From positions 1 to 22,805 of the forward strand of contig CAJQQW010000172.1 in NCBI GenBank assembly GCA_905480565.1: a stretch of DNA of 22,805 bases, written 5' to 3'. Below the pieces are notes generated by a model. That model was not told the DNA's origin and did no database searches. It saw only the letters and a list, made by a program, of their open reading frames with translations. How positions within the stretch are numbered: position 1 is the first letter of the stretch; each line of letters starts with the position of its first letter. A program made the translations under genes and the position numbers. Source of the stretch: an uncultured Halioglobus sp. GTDB taxonomy: Bacteria > Pseudomonadota > Gammaproteobacteria > Pseudomonadales > Halieaceae. This document shows positions 14,138 to 21,993 of the stretch, in pieces.

Positions 14138-15172
14138 TTACCTGGACTGCCGCAGTCTGCCGCGATATTTTTTTCGGGCCAGCTCCTGCATGTCTTCTAC
14201 AGTATCGCTCTCGTCCATGATTTCACGCCCCAGAAGTGTCTCTACAGCGTCTTCCAGTGTCACTATACCCGCGGTCTGCCCGTATTCATCCTCTACCAGA
14301 AACATGTGTTCGCGGCGTTTGATGAAGAGATCTAGAAGTCTCAAAACGGGTAGCTCCTCGGATACCCTGTGAATTGGCACTATGTGTTCCTCGAGAGGCG
14401 TGTCTTTGCCGCCGGCGCGCTCAACCTCGTGTAGTTCCGGGCGCAAAGCCAGACCGGTAATAGAGTCGAGGTTGGTTCTATATACGGGTAATCGAGTGAA
14501 GGAAACGCTGCTGAGTTCCGCCAGAGCATCACCTACTGAGAGTGAAACATCGATAGCGCAGACTACGGTGCGTGGAGTCAGAATTTCACCTGTACGGTAT
14601 TGCCTCATTTTCAACAGATTTTCCAGCAGCGCACCTTCCTGGGGGCCAAGGGCACCGTGTCTAGCGCCGAGCTTGGCCAATGCGGAGAGCTCCTCTCGAC
14701 TTATGATGCCAGAGTCGCCGTCCCGCGAAAACAGGCTGGTCAAGTGCGCCGATATCCAAACCAAAGGAAAAAGTAACCTGACCAGCCACTTTATAATTGG
14801 CGCCGCCGGGAGAGCGAGTTCTTTCCAGAATTTGGCGCCAAGTGTCTTGGGAATGATTTCTGAAAGATACAGGATCGCCAGCGTCAACAAAAAGGCAATG
14901 AGCGTTTCCCAGCGCGCGCCAAAGACATAGACCGCCTGAGCGCCTACTCCTGCTGCGCCCATGGTATGAGCAAACGTGTTGAGGATCAGTATGCTCGACA
15001 GTGATTCGTCGAGATTATCTTTGACTTCCTTGAGAACTGCCGCACGCCGTGGACGATGCTCGGTTTGACTCTCGACAAATCCGTGGGTAACAGACAGGAG
15101 AACCGCTTCCAGAATTGAGCACAGAAACGACACGCCGATCGCAATAAAGAGGTATATGACGAGAAGCGTCAT
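14138..15172 (-). CDS. CNNM (DUF21) and CBS-pair membrane protein
   Basis: 344 residues. The first 165 form a DUF21/CNNM transmembrane domain (LFIAIGVSFLCSILEAVLLSV, then SSILILNTFAHTMGAAGVGAQAV and LYLSEIIPKTLGAKF, each quoted in part), the SEIIPKT motif being characteristic. From about 195 to 315 lies a CBS pair: RTVVCAIDVSLSVGDALAEL and HMFLVEDEYGQTAGIVTLEDAVETLLG. The C-terminal CorC_HlyC FAD-like domain is absent, so the protein belongs to the shorter branch. The family is linked to Mg2+/Co2+ homeostasis and CNNM-type Mg2+ transport; CBS domains bind adenine nucleotides. Start: ATG at 15172 with GGAG about 11 bases before. Divergent from the DMT transporter gene. Confidence 0.88.
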   Translation of the reverse strand: MTLLVIYLFIAIGVSFLCSILEAVLLSVTHGFVESQTEHRPRRAAVLKEVKDNLDESLSSILILNTFAHTMGAAGVGAQAVYVFGARWETLIAFLLTLAILYLSEIIPKTLGAKFWKELALPAAPIIKWLVRLLFPLVWISAHLTSLFSRDGDSGIISREELSALAKLGARHGALGPQEGALLENLLKMRQYRTGEILTPRTVVCAIDVSLSVGDALAELSSVSFTRLPVYRTNLDSITGLALRPELHEVERAGGKDTPLEEHIVPIHRVSEELPVLRLLDLFIKRREHMFLVEDEYGQTAGIVTLEDAVETLLGREIMDESDTVEDMQELARKKYRGRLRQSR

Positions 15173-15365
15173 AATGATTCAGGCTCCATGATTTAATCAG
15201 TGCAATAGTATAAGGGTACGACCGGCCTAAAACAGACAACTTTTTGGACCTGTGGCGGCTCTGTAGCGGTGAAGGCCCGTCAGCCGTTACAATGCGCCAG
15301 CGGCCGCCATGACGCGGCAGTGCAGCGCATTCACCCTTTACCCAGTATGGTCTGCAGGGAATTTT

Positions 15366-16235
15366 ATGCTTTCAGACAATAGTGTCATTCCCGTCGGTGT
15401 GCGCTTCATGATGCTGTCTGCGCTGGGTTTTTCCCTGATGTCTGCCTGTGTCAAGCTTGCATCGGCTCGCGGTATACCTCTGATGGAGATTGTTGCAGCG
15501 AGGGCACTGGTATCACTGGCTATCAGCTATGTAGACGTTCATCGTAAGGGCTTATCGCCCTGGGGTCGCAATCGTGGTTTGCTGTTTGCTCGGGGTGCTG
15601 TTGGAACGATGGCGCTGGTCTGTTTTTACTATTCGGTGACGACGCTACCACTGGCTGAATCCACCCTGATTCAATATACGCATCCGGTTTTTACCGCAGT
15701 CCTGGCTTTGATATTTCTTGGTGAGCGCATTAACGGCGCCACACTTGTCTGCATCGGGCTGAGTCTCTTTGGGCTATTCCTGATGGTTCAGCCGGGAGTG
15801 CTTTCTGGAGGTTCGGCCCAGCTGCCAAGCTTTAGCGTGTTTGCAGCGCTGCTCGGGGCTCTGGGCAGTTCGGTGGCGTATGTATTGGTTCGTCGATTAA
15901 GTCGGGAAGAGGATACATCCGTCATAATCATGTACTTTCCCTTGGTCGCGCTTCCTGTCTCTTTGTTGCTGCCCGGAGATAGTTTTGTCACGCTAGATGT
16001 GCAAGCGGTGCTGTTGCTGCTCATGGTGGGTGTTTTTACACAAGTCGGGCAGTGGGGTATGACTCATGCCATGCGGACTGAACTGGCGGCAAAGGCATCG
16101 GCGTATTCTTACGTTCAGGTAGTTTTTGCAGTCATTCTTGGTTGGCTGGTCTTTGACGATCTGCCTAACACGGCCACTTGGTTGGGCGGGGCCTTGATAA
16201 TCGGCGCAGCACTGTTCAATATGCTGCGGCGCTGA
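15366..16235 (+). CDS. DMT-superfamily (EamA) transporter
   Basis: 289 residues from the ATG at 15366. Ten hydrophobic helices in two EamA repeats are visible. The first contains LMEIVAARALVSLAISY, YYSVTTLPLAESTLIQYTHP (quoted in part) and LALIFLGERI; the second contains SSVAYVLVRRLSREED and YSYVQVVFAVILGWLVFDDLP. The ERI and FDDLP turns are the usual 'E' positions of these carriers. The family exports or imports small metabolites at the inner membrane; substrate unknown. Start: AGGGA lies about 6 bases before this ATG, while the longer frame starts at a site without ribosome signal and adds a 19-residue stretch unlike the family. It stands alone between the divergent CNNM gene and the convergent coiled-coil gene. 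Confidence 0.88.
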   Translation: MLSDNSVIPVGVRFMMLSALGFSLMSACVKLASARGIPLMEIVAARALVSLAISYVDVHRKGLSPWGRNRGLLFARGAVGTMALVCFYYSVTTLPLAESTLIQYTHPVFTAVLALIFLGERINGATLVCIGLSLFGLFLMVQPGVLSGGSAQLPSFSVFAALLGALGSSVAYVLVRRLSREEDTSVIIMYFPLVALPVSLLLPGDSFVTLDVQAVLLLLMVGVFTQVGQWGMTHAMRTELAAKASAYSYVQVVFAVILGWLVFDDLPNTATWLGGALIIGAALFNMLRR

Positions 16236-16549
16236 CTGCACTCCGGATAGGCCGTATTCTCCTCACGCTACGCTCACCTGCAACTGCTTGTGACACGCCG
16301 GTATAAGGCAGCCATGGCGCAGCGTCTCAAGAGCTGGCTGAAAGCCATTGAAAGTGGGATGCCTTGATCTTGGGCAATGCGCGCTGCGGCGGCACTCGCG
16401 GGCTTGGTCGGCCGGTTCACCTCGGTGAGAGCGAAGGAGCGGTCACGCTGATGCCTGTCTTGGAAGAGCAGGCCAACCCAGTATTGCAGGAATACATCGC
16501 AGGCCACGAGGTTGAGAGCCGGAAGAGAAATCCGGCCCCCAGTGTTTGG
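16236..16549. other. Intergenic stretch without a supported gene
   Basis: 314 bases between convergent genes. A 6-bp hairpin GCCGGA / TCCGGC (16518-16536) lies 14 bases beyond the coiled-coil stop but lacks a T-run on either strand. A 17-codon frame at 16314-16367 is discussed as a low-rank observation. No family is recognisable in any frame. Confidence 0.4.
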
Positions 16550-17098
16550 TCAGGCTGCCTCGGCTTCTTTTTCTTCGCCGTCGTCTGGTTCAAGTTCGGC
16601 GATTTTGCTCTCAAGTTCCTTCACTTTCTGCTGGAGCTCGAGGTTTTCTGACTTACTCTTGCTCAGATTTCTCTGCAATGTTTCGTTTGCACTGGTTTTT
16701 TCGGCCAGCTTCTTTTTGCTGGCGTCGAGGTTCTTCTTCATTTTGGCTGGGTCGAATTGCTTGAGTACCTTCAGCTCTTCGCGCTCTTTAGCAAGATCAC
16801 TCTGCAATGACTTAATGCGCTGTTTTTGTTTGGCAACGTCTTCTTTCATATTCTCGCTGCGATTGAACAGCTCTCGATTTTGCTGCTCAAATTTTTCACT
16901 GGAAGCGCTTTTCTTAGACAACTCGCTAATGGTCTGCAGCTGCTTGTCGATAGTTGCTTGCATTTGTGCACGCGCATCTGCGAGTTGCTTTTTACATTTT
17001 TCCAAGGCTACCTCTCCGGCGTCCAGCTTGTCCTGGTATTCTGACCGGAGAGTTTCTTCAAGCTCGATGATTTTTTCCAGTTTATTCGCTGTTAGCAT
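16550..17098 (-). CDS. Highly charged coiled-coil protein of unknown function
   Basis: 182 residues, almost entirely heptad-like helix rich in Lys, Glu, Gln and Leu from residue 5 to about 165, for example ELETLRSEYQDKL-type repeats, DVAKQKQRIKSLQSDLAKER and LELQQKVKELESKIAELE. It ends in an acidic tail (EPDDGEEKEAEAA). No signal peptide, no transmembrane segment and no catalytic domain are seen; it contains one Cys. A GGGA lies about 8 bases before the ATG. Such proteins can be structural spacers, chaperone-like or scaffold components, but no function is assigned. The neighbouring stretch upstream is long and gene-free and holds an 8-12-8 inverted repeat. Gene reality is supported by strong coiled-coil periodicity; the opposite strand shows only a low-complexity Ser/Phe mirror frame. 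Confidence 0.7.
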   Translation of the reverse strand: MLTANKLEKIIELEETLRSEYQDKLDAGEVALEKCKKQLADARAQMQATIDKQLQTISELSKKSASSEKFEQQNRELFNRSENMKEDVAKQKQRIKSLQSDLAKEREELKVLKQFDPAKMKKNLDASKKKLAEKTSANETLQRNLSKSKSENLELQQKVKELESKIAELEPDDGEEKEAEAA

Positions 17099-17595
17099 AA
17101 ATTTTTTCCCATTGCGTTACGTATTCTTTCAAATTGTATTTCAGTGGGCTACGCCCCTGGTGGAGCGGAACCTAAATCAGCATTCCGGCACACTGTTTCC
17201 AATGTTTAATCACCCACCGTTTTTACACCTCGAGATAGGACTCGCTGGCGCGCATTGCTGCCGCGATGACGTGAGTGGAACGCAGTAGCTTTGCCCTTGA
17301 TACGCAGTTTTGGCAGGCTAGGATTATACAAATCTGTGGACCGCCGCATCACTGTTCCGCTCGTCACCAATTTGATCGAATCGACTATGCATCATTCGAT
17401 CTCGCCCTAGCTGCCTACACCTCGGTGTGCTGCTTGGCTCCGGAATGCTTTCTCTTTTGATATAAAAGTGTTTAAAATCAGAAAGATATAGCGATTTTCC
17501 ATTGCTGTCTGACATCTGCCCAGACGGGTTCGGGCGTGATTGTACGTAAGTTGAGCAAAAAGTTCGAGTGCTATATCACAGGTTGGCATTGAGCC
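17099..17595. other. Long intergenic stretch with an inverted repeat
   Basis: 497 bases between the GMC gene stop and the coiled-coil start, both on the minus strand. A perfect inverted repeat GATCGAAT (17374-17381) / ATTCGATC (17394-17401) with a 12-base spacer lies about 275 bases before the coiled-coil gene. Short frames here have no ribosome site or family resemblance. The stretch is AT-richer near 17450-17500. A small RNA or long leader is possible but not shown. Confidence 0.45.
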
Positions 17596-19113
17596 CTACA
17601 GTGAAGGGATAAGCGCGTCCATGACACGTTCTGCGTTCGCCGCCACTGTCAACGCCGGGTTCACTGTGGCGGCGCTTCCCGGTAGTAGGCTTCCGTCTAT
17701 AACAAACAGGTCACGGTATCCGTAAAGTTGGCCCATCTCGTCGCACGCATCTCCCATCACTGCGCCGCCAAGCGGATGCCAGATCTGACCCTCAATGAAC
17801 GGTACTTCGTTGCCGCCATTTCCTGCCACGAGGTGGTCGAAGCTCTTTTGCCGCGCCAAGGCTGAGGGCGTGCCACTATCTGTGTTCCAGTTAATCTCCA
17901 CGGCATCAGTGAGGGCGTTGTAGCTCAGTCGCCCTGGTTCGTCCGGTACTGACATTGCGAGTTGCAACTGCAATGTTCCGAAAGCCAAAGGCGAATGCAT
18001 GAACGTCACGGGGTGGTTCGGGTTCGATCTGTCTTCGGCGGCTATGCAGGCGGGGCCGCCTTGCGGCGCTGCCGTAACCTCTGGGTGCCGTTGGGCCAGT
18101 AATTGATCGCCATTGGTTCCCCAGTGTTGGCCGATCCGATGGTTCGCTCCAGTCAGTTCACCGCTCTGCTGGCTTTTCAGAAGTAACTTGGTAGTGTTCA
18201 TGGATCCCGCTGCCATGAAAAGATAATCGGCTTCTAATGTATAACGGTCCAGTAACTCGCCATCTGCAGTGATACTTCGACAAGTAACTGTGTAGCCACG
18301 TGGTGATCTCTCAGTGATCATTTCCACCTCGGTAAGACTGCGAATTTCCGCCAGCCCTGATGCGACAGCCAGCCTTAGATAGTTTTTATCTGTGGATTGC
18401 TTGGCGTCACTGTTACAGCCAAATGGATACTCGCCGATACTGGCAGCTGCGGGAATCTCGCCCGCTATCTCCCTACGGATAATATTCCAGTCAAAAGAGG
18501 CTGCGGGTTTTAGTACGGTGTAGCCGGCCGCTTCGACATCGCCTATGAAGGTGCGTTGCGCTGAGTAGTTGGATGAGGCAAGTATGTCATCGGGTATGGG
18601 CGATGCGCCAATCTGAGCGAGTACCCGAGGGAAGTAGACGTTATTCATTGAGTCATAACTCAGGTAAGGGAACACTGACTCAAAAGCTTCCTTTGGCGGT
18701 TGAATAAGGACACCGCCGTAAACCAGCGAACCGCCGCCAACGCACGCGCCGCATACCGCGGAGACATTAGGCCCTGAAATAGTTTCAAGCAGCCCGGCGT
18801 AAGCCGTGCCTTCAGACTGACTGCCGGCAGGAGGAATAGTCCAGCTGGCGCGCCTGTCCAGTGCGGCTGTCGTGGGGAACGTATCAGTGCCCTCGACTGT
18901 CCATTTTCGCCCTCGCTCCAGCACTACCGATCGAATACCTGCCTCAGCCAATCGCAGCGCTGCTACCGAGCCGGCAAAGCCCGAGCCGATAATGATCGCG
19001 CGGCCATTGTCGAGTGGGGATTGATCGCTACTATTGCTGCAACCGATAGGCAGAACAGAAGCAGCCGCCACAGCGGAGGAGCGCTGGATAAAGCGGCGTC
19101 GGGAAAGGCGCAT
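17596..19113 (-). CDS. Tat-exported GMC oxidoreductase, cholesterol-oxidase-like
   Basis: 505 residues. A Tat signal (SRRRFIQ at 4-10) leads to LPIGC, with Cys25 as a possible, slightly atypical lipobox cysteine. An FAD-binding motif GSGFAG lies at 43-48 and an ERGRKW second-strand motif near 66. The centre holds CVGGGSLVYGGV. The C-terminus WHPLGG (His446) and GSLLPGSAATVNPALT (Asn485) closely matches the His and Asn catalytic pair of bacterial cholesterol oxidase, including ENLFVIDGS-like RDLFVIDGS. From remembered alignment, the isomerising Glu of cholesterol oxidase (about 361) has no obvious equivalent in the VTFMHSPLAFG region. It would oxidise a hydroxyl group of a sterol or similar hydrophobic alcohol outside the inner membrane. 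Start: ATG at 19113 with a weak GGA. Divergent from the MFS gene. Sterol activity is inference. Confidence 0.85.
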   Translation of the reverse strand: MRLSRRRFIQRSSAVAAASVLPIGCSNSSDQSPLDNGRAIIIGSGFAGSVAALRLAEAGIRSVVLERGRKWTVEGTDTFPTTAALDRRASWTIPPAGSQSEGTAYAGLLETISGPNVSAVCGACVGGGSLVYGGVLIQPPKEAFESVFPYLSYDSMNNVYFPRVLAQIGASPIPDDILASSNYSAQRTFIGDVEAAGYTVLKPAASFDWNIIRREIAGEIPAAASIGEYPFGCNSDAKQSTDKNYLRLAVASGLAEIRSLTEVEMITERSPRGYTVTCRSITADGELLDRYTLEADYLFMAAGSMNTTKLLLKSQQSGELTGANHRIGQHWGTNGDQLLAQRHPEVTAAPQGGPACIAAEDRSNPNHPVTFMHSPLAFGTLQLQLAMSVPDEPGRLSYNALTDAVEINWNTDSGTPSALARQKSFDHLVAGNGGNEVPFIEGQIWHPLGGAVMGDACDEMGQLYGYRDLFVIDGSLLPGSAATVNPALTVAANAERVMDALIPSL

Positions 19114-19207
19114 AAGTGTATTCCGTTTGTAATACGATCATTGCATGGTAGTAGTATCAGGTGCCATGAGTGAGTCCGGTTACGTCTTATCGCGTGCTGG
19201 GATAACT

Positions 19208-19258
19208 TGCTATACCTATACAATCCTGTGCCAGCGTTATCGTTGTAGACGACGATAA
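19208..19258 (+). promoter_or_regulatory. Extended -10 promoter and operator-like hairpin in the GMC/MFS divergent region
   Basis: TGC-TATACC (19208-19216) forms an extended -10 element pointing to the MFS gene, with TACAAT as an alternative a few bases on. Just after it comes a nine-pair hairpin: TTATCGTTG (19237-19245), loop TAGA, CGACGATAA (19250-19258), one G-T pair. Its position just beyond the expected start fits an operator shared by the divergent genes. There is no clear -35 box. Confidence 0.4.
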
Positions 19259-19483
19259 ATGACGAATCGCGCAGGGGCGCTCGTTCTGGTAGTGTCTGCT
19301 GTGCTTGGCATTGCGCGGCGGCGGGCAGCCTTGCCGGTTGATATGCAGTATTCACGATATTCTGTGTCTGTATCTGTTGTGCTTGATTGTCCCGCATTTG
19401 GCAAGCAGGCGGCGACCATCGGTAAAGCGGTGATTTTATGCTTGAATCATCGGCGGAAATTATAACTACAGGAGTGATATAAC
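19259..19483. other. Rest of the GMC/MFS divergent gap
   Basis: Together with 19114-19207 this completes the roughly 370-base gap. A 68-codon plus-strand frame (19259-19465) lacks a ribosome site and has no family resemblance. If transcription starts near 19224, the MFS message has a leader of about 260 bases before the small leader ORF. Confidence 0.35.
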
Positions 19484-19519
19484 ATGCGAATGAACGCGCT
19501 CCGAAAAGCGGGCATATAG
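19484..19519 (+). CDS. Possible 11-residue leader peptide (MRMNALRKAGI) before the MFS gene
   Basis: ATG with AGGAG nine bases upstream, eleven codons, then TAG. The stop is three bases before the MFS ATG and the two frames are the same. The MFS ATG itself has only AGG two bases away, too close to act, so ribosomes would probably reload from the leader. The alternative is that this is the true N-terminus of the transporter, cut by a nonsense change. Confidence 0.45.
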   Translation: MRMNALRKAGI

Positions 19520-19522
19520 GCA

Positions 19523-20740
19523 ATGTATATCGGATGGCGAGTTGTCGCCGGTGCATTTTTTGGGATGGTTCTGGCGAACGGAATGTTTACCTACGCCTTT
19601 ACCGTTCTTGTCGATCCGATACGTGAGGAATTCAATGCCAGCCTCGAACAGGTTATGTATGGCCTGACACTGGGAACACTGTTTGGCTTGATAATGGGCC
19701 CGATCGTCGGTGCGCTGATTGATCGCTTTTCGGTACGCATACTGATGACGCTGGGCTGTCTGTTCACGGCTTTGGGCTTGTTCGCTATTTCAAATTCTCA
19801 ATCAATCGCCAGCTTTAGTTGGCTGTTGGGAGTAACGATGTCCTTATCGCTGGCGACGATGAGTTCTATGCCAGGAAGTGCAGTTGTGTCTCGTTGGTTT
19901 TCATCTAATCGCGGACGAGCACTGGGGATTGCTTCCATAGGATCTTCATTTGGTGGGGTACTCGTGCCGGCTTTGCTGACGTTTTGGATTTCACTCTACG
20001 GTTGGCGTGATGCTCTACAAATGATGGGGCTTGTCACGGCTCTCCTCGTCATGCCGGTTATCTGGTTCACAGTGCGAAATCGTCCATCAGACCTTGGGTT
20101 GACTGTTGATGAACAGTCTGGCCCGCAGAAAGATGAATCCGCCTTTCAGCAGACAGGATCGGGTATGCTTGAAATACTTCGGACACCTGCCTTCTGGATT
20201 ATTGGTCTGAGCATGGGATTGGTGTTTGCCGCCTTCTCCTCCATGCTGGCCAATCTCGCACCCTATGCCGCTGGCTTGGGCGTGGGGGATAACCAGATAT
20301 CCACTATGATCTCGGTACTAGCCCTGGGGGGTGTCTTAGGCAAGTTTGCGTTTGGCCTGGCCGCAGATCGGGTGAATCTCAAGAAAGGACTGTGGCTCGC
20401 GCATCTCTTGTTGTGTATTGCCTTTCTGATATTACTGACTGAGCCGGTATACCCGTTAATGTTGTTGGCAGCTGTCTTCTTTGGCCTGTCGACAGGAGGC
20501 TTATTACCTGTCTGGAATGCCATGATGGCTCGCGTATTCGGTGTCGCCAGCTTTGGTCGCGCGATGGGCGCTATGGGGCCCGTGATTACTCTAAGTATCC
20601 TTCCGGCATACGCCCTTGTCGGCCGTTTATTCGATATGACTGGTAGTTATAGTCTTGGATTGATGGTTTTCTGCGGGGTGATTGTAGTGGCAGCGCTGCT
20701 GCTGGTTCCGCTCAAGTATCAGGACACACTCCGTAACTGA
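19523..20740 (+). CDS. MFS transporter
   Basis: 405 residues with 12 predicted helices in two halves of six, separated by a hydrophilic loop (about 190-215, NRPSDLGLTVDEQSGPQKDE). The start MYIGWRVVAGAFFGMVLANG is the usual first helix of monocarboxylate/OFA-type MFS carriers (YGWRVV pattern). The loop between helices 2 and 3 (GPIVGALIDRFSVRILM) and its counterpart in the second half (GKFAFGLAADRVNLKKG) carry the MFS D-R motifs. It would carry an organic acid or similar solute across the inner membrane. Divergent from the cholesterol-oxidase-like gene, so a shared substrate pathway is possible. The start is tied to the leader ORF just upstream: the ATG lacks its own ribosome site. If the leader TAG were read through, the protein would gain 13 residues. 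Confidence 0.88.
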   Translation: MYIGWRVVAGAFFGMVLANGMFTYAFTVLVDPIREEFNASLEQVMYGLTLGTLFGLIMGPIVGALIDRFSVRILMTLGCLFTALGLFAISNSQSIASFSWLLGVTMSLSLATMSSMPGSAVVSRWFSSNRGRALGIASIGSSFGGVLVPALLTFWISLYGWRDALQMMGLVTALLVMPVIWFTVRNRPSDLGLTVDEQSGPQKDESAFQQTGSGMLEILRTPAFWIIGLSMGLVFAAFSSMLANLAPYAAGLGVGDNQISTMISVLALGGVLGKFAFGLAADRVNLKKGLWLAHLLLCIAFLILLTEPVYPLMLLAAVFFGLSTGGLLPVWNAMMARVFGVASFGRAMGAMGPVITLSILPAYALVGRLFDMTGSYSLGLMVFCGVIVVAALLLVPLKYQDTLRN

Positions 20741-20747
20741 GCCTCCA

Positions 20748-20764
20748 GCCCTTCGGGCAATTTT
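20748..20764 (+). terminator. Short hairpin after the MFS gene
   Basis: GCCC, loop TTC, GGGC, then AATTTT, about 8 bases past the MFS stop codon. The stem is only four G-C pairs and the T-run is four, so at most a weak terminator. Confidence 0.35.
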
Positions 20765-20846
20765 GACCCGACAAGGGTAGTCTATTAAGATGCGTAGCTC
20801 GCGATGAAAGTGACGCCAATGGGCGCACCTGCCGCGTGGTTTTCTA

Positions 20847-21449
20847 ATGACCCGAGTAAAAAATACTTTCTCTATGAATGATAACGAGCCTCGCAATCTC
20901 AAGCCACTGGCCGCACTGATTTTCAGCTCTCGTTGGCTGCAACTACCTCTTTATCTCGGCCTTATCGTGGCACAGGTGGTTTACGTAGTGCTGTTTATCC
21001 GAGAGCTAATTCATCTTATTGGTGGTGCGACGGTTTTAAATGAGCAGCTTATTATGCTGGCTGTCCTTGGGCTTATCGATGTGGTGATGATCTCCAACCT
21101 CCTGATGATGGTGATTGTTGGTGGTTATGAGACGTTTGTCTCGCGCCTCCGTTTGCAGAATCATCCCGATCAGCCGGAATGGCTTAATCATGTCAATGCC
21201 ACGGTCTTGAAAGTCAAACTGGCGATGGCAATTATCGGAATCAGTTCAATACACTTGCTGAAGACATTCATTGCTATCGGTACACTTGGCGCAGATGAAG
21301 TTAACTACACGGAAGCGGGTGTTATGTGGCAGACGATAATTCACATTGTCTTCATCTTGTCTGCTATCGGTATCGCATACACCGAGTACCTTTTGAATCT
21401 TGCGACCCGTCCTTACCAGGGTAATACTGAACCGGGTCGGCCGCATTAG
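20847..21449 (+). CDS. YqhA/UPF0114 family membrane protein
   Basis: 200 residues from the first ATG. The core (LIFSSRWLQLPLYLGLIVAQ and VGGYETFVSRLRLQNHPDQPEWL, quoted in part, then LKVKLAMAIIGISSIHLLKTFI) matches the YqhA/TIGR00645 family throughout, with four hydrophobic helices and the conserved GYE-F motif and SSIHLL. Function in the family is not established; it is an inner-membrane protein. The length is slightly longer than E. coli YqhA, with extra residues at both ends. Start is uncertain: an ATG at 20874 (MNDNEPRNLK) is also possible, and neither has a strong ribosome site. It follows the MFS gene by about 106 bases on the same strand, with a weak terminator between. Confidence 0.85.
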   Translation: MTRVKNTFSMNDNEPRNLKPLAALIFSSRWLQLPLYLGLIVAQVVYVVLFIRELIHLIGGATVLNEQLIMLAVLGLIDVVMISNLLMMVIVGGYETFVSRLRLQNHPDQPEWLNHVNATVLKVKLAMAIIGISSIHLLKTFIAIGTLGADEVNYTEAGVMWQTIIHIVFILSAIGIAYTEYLLNLATRPYQGNTEPGRPH

Positions 21450-21474
21450 ATTACGTGCGACGGTCAGTTAATGA

Positions 21475-21972
21475 AAAGCAAAGGGCTGCCCTGACCCAGC
21501 GAATAATCGCCCTCTGTATGAACTCAAACTTGAGCACAACACGGATCGTCATCTCGGGTGTATGCTGGAATTGCAGGCCGAGTATAACCGAGACACCTTT
21601 GTCGATCGAAAAAAAGACGCTGTGCGCTTCGCCGGCCGCAATATTTCGACACTCGAGGTTAAAAGTGTAGTGTTTCGCCATCCCGATATTGGCGAGGCGG
21701 CCGCGTTTGGAATACCAACGGAAGCGCTACAAAGTGAAGACGAGCTCAAAATTAACGTGGTGCCTGCAGAGGGCGTAACACTTTTCCCTGTAGATATATG
21801 CACATTTATCGATGAAAATGCGCCCTACGATTTTGTGCCTCGGTATCTGGAGCTTATAAAAAGCTTGCCCTATACCCCGACCAAGAAGGTTGAAAAATAC
21901 AAGCTGCGAAAATTAAGCGTGACGAAAGACATCTGGGACAGCAAGGCTGCAGTTTTCAAAGCAATAAGGTAA
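21475..21972 (+). pseudogene. C-terminal remnant of an AMP-forming acyl-CoA ligase
   Basis: From about 21592 the frame encodes the small C-terminal domain of the acyl-CoA synthetase/AMP-ligase family: FVDRKKDAVRFAGRNISTLE, then VVFRHPDIGEAAAFGIPTEA and PRYLELIKSLPYTPTKKVEKYKLR with the catalytic Lys of the PTGK-like TPTKK motif. The roughly 400-residue N-terminal domain with the AMP-binding P-loop is missing. The normally strict RRRGENIS is altered to RFAGRNIS. The frame extends back to a stop at 21472 through sequence with no ligase similarity. An ATG at 21562 would start a 136-residue product, without a ribosome site. This is a relic, closest in pattern to CaiC-like medium- or branched-acid ligases. 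It adds to the catabolic flavour of the region but is not functional as a ligase. Confidence 0.75.
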
Positions 21973-21993
21973 GGCGCGCCGCTGATTGCGTGG

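Noticed and set aside
14382..14930. 182-codon plus-strand frame opposite the CNNM gene
   Set aside because: Ser/Arg-rich antisense shadow of a clear DUF21-CBS gene.
16518..16536. GCCGGA/TCCGGC hairpin as terminator of the coiled-coil gene
   Set aside because: No T-run follows on either strand, so intrinsic termination is not supported.
16512..17288. 258-codon plus-strand frame rich in Ser, Phe and Leu
   Set aside because: It is the mirror of the Lys/Glu-rich coiled-coil gene; low-complexity composition explains the open frame.
18963..19556. 197-codon minus-strand frame spanning the GMC/MFS gap
   Set aside because: It would overlap both the GMC start and the MFS start, has no motif, and would occupy the divergent promoter region.
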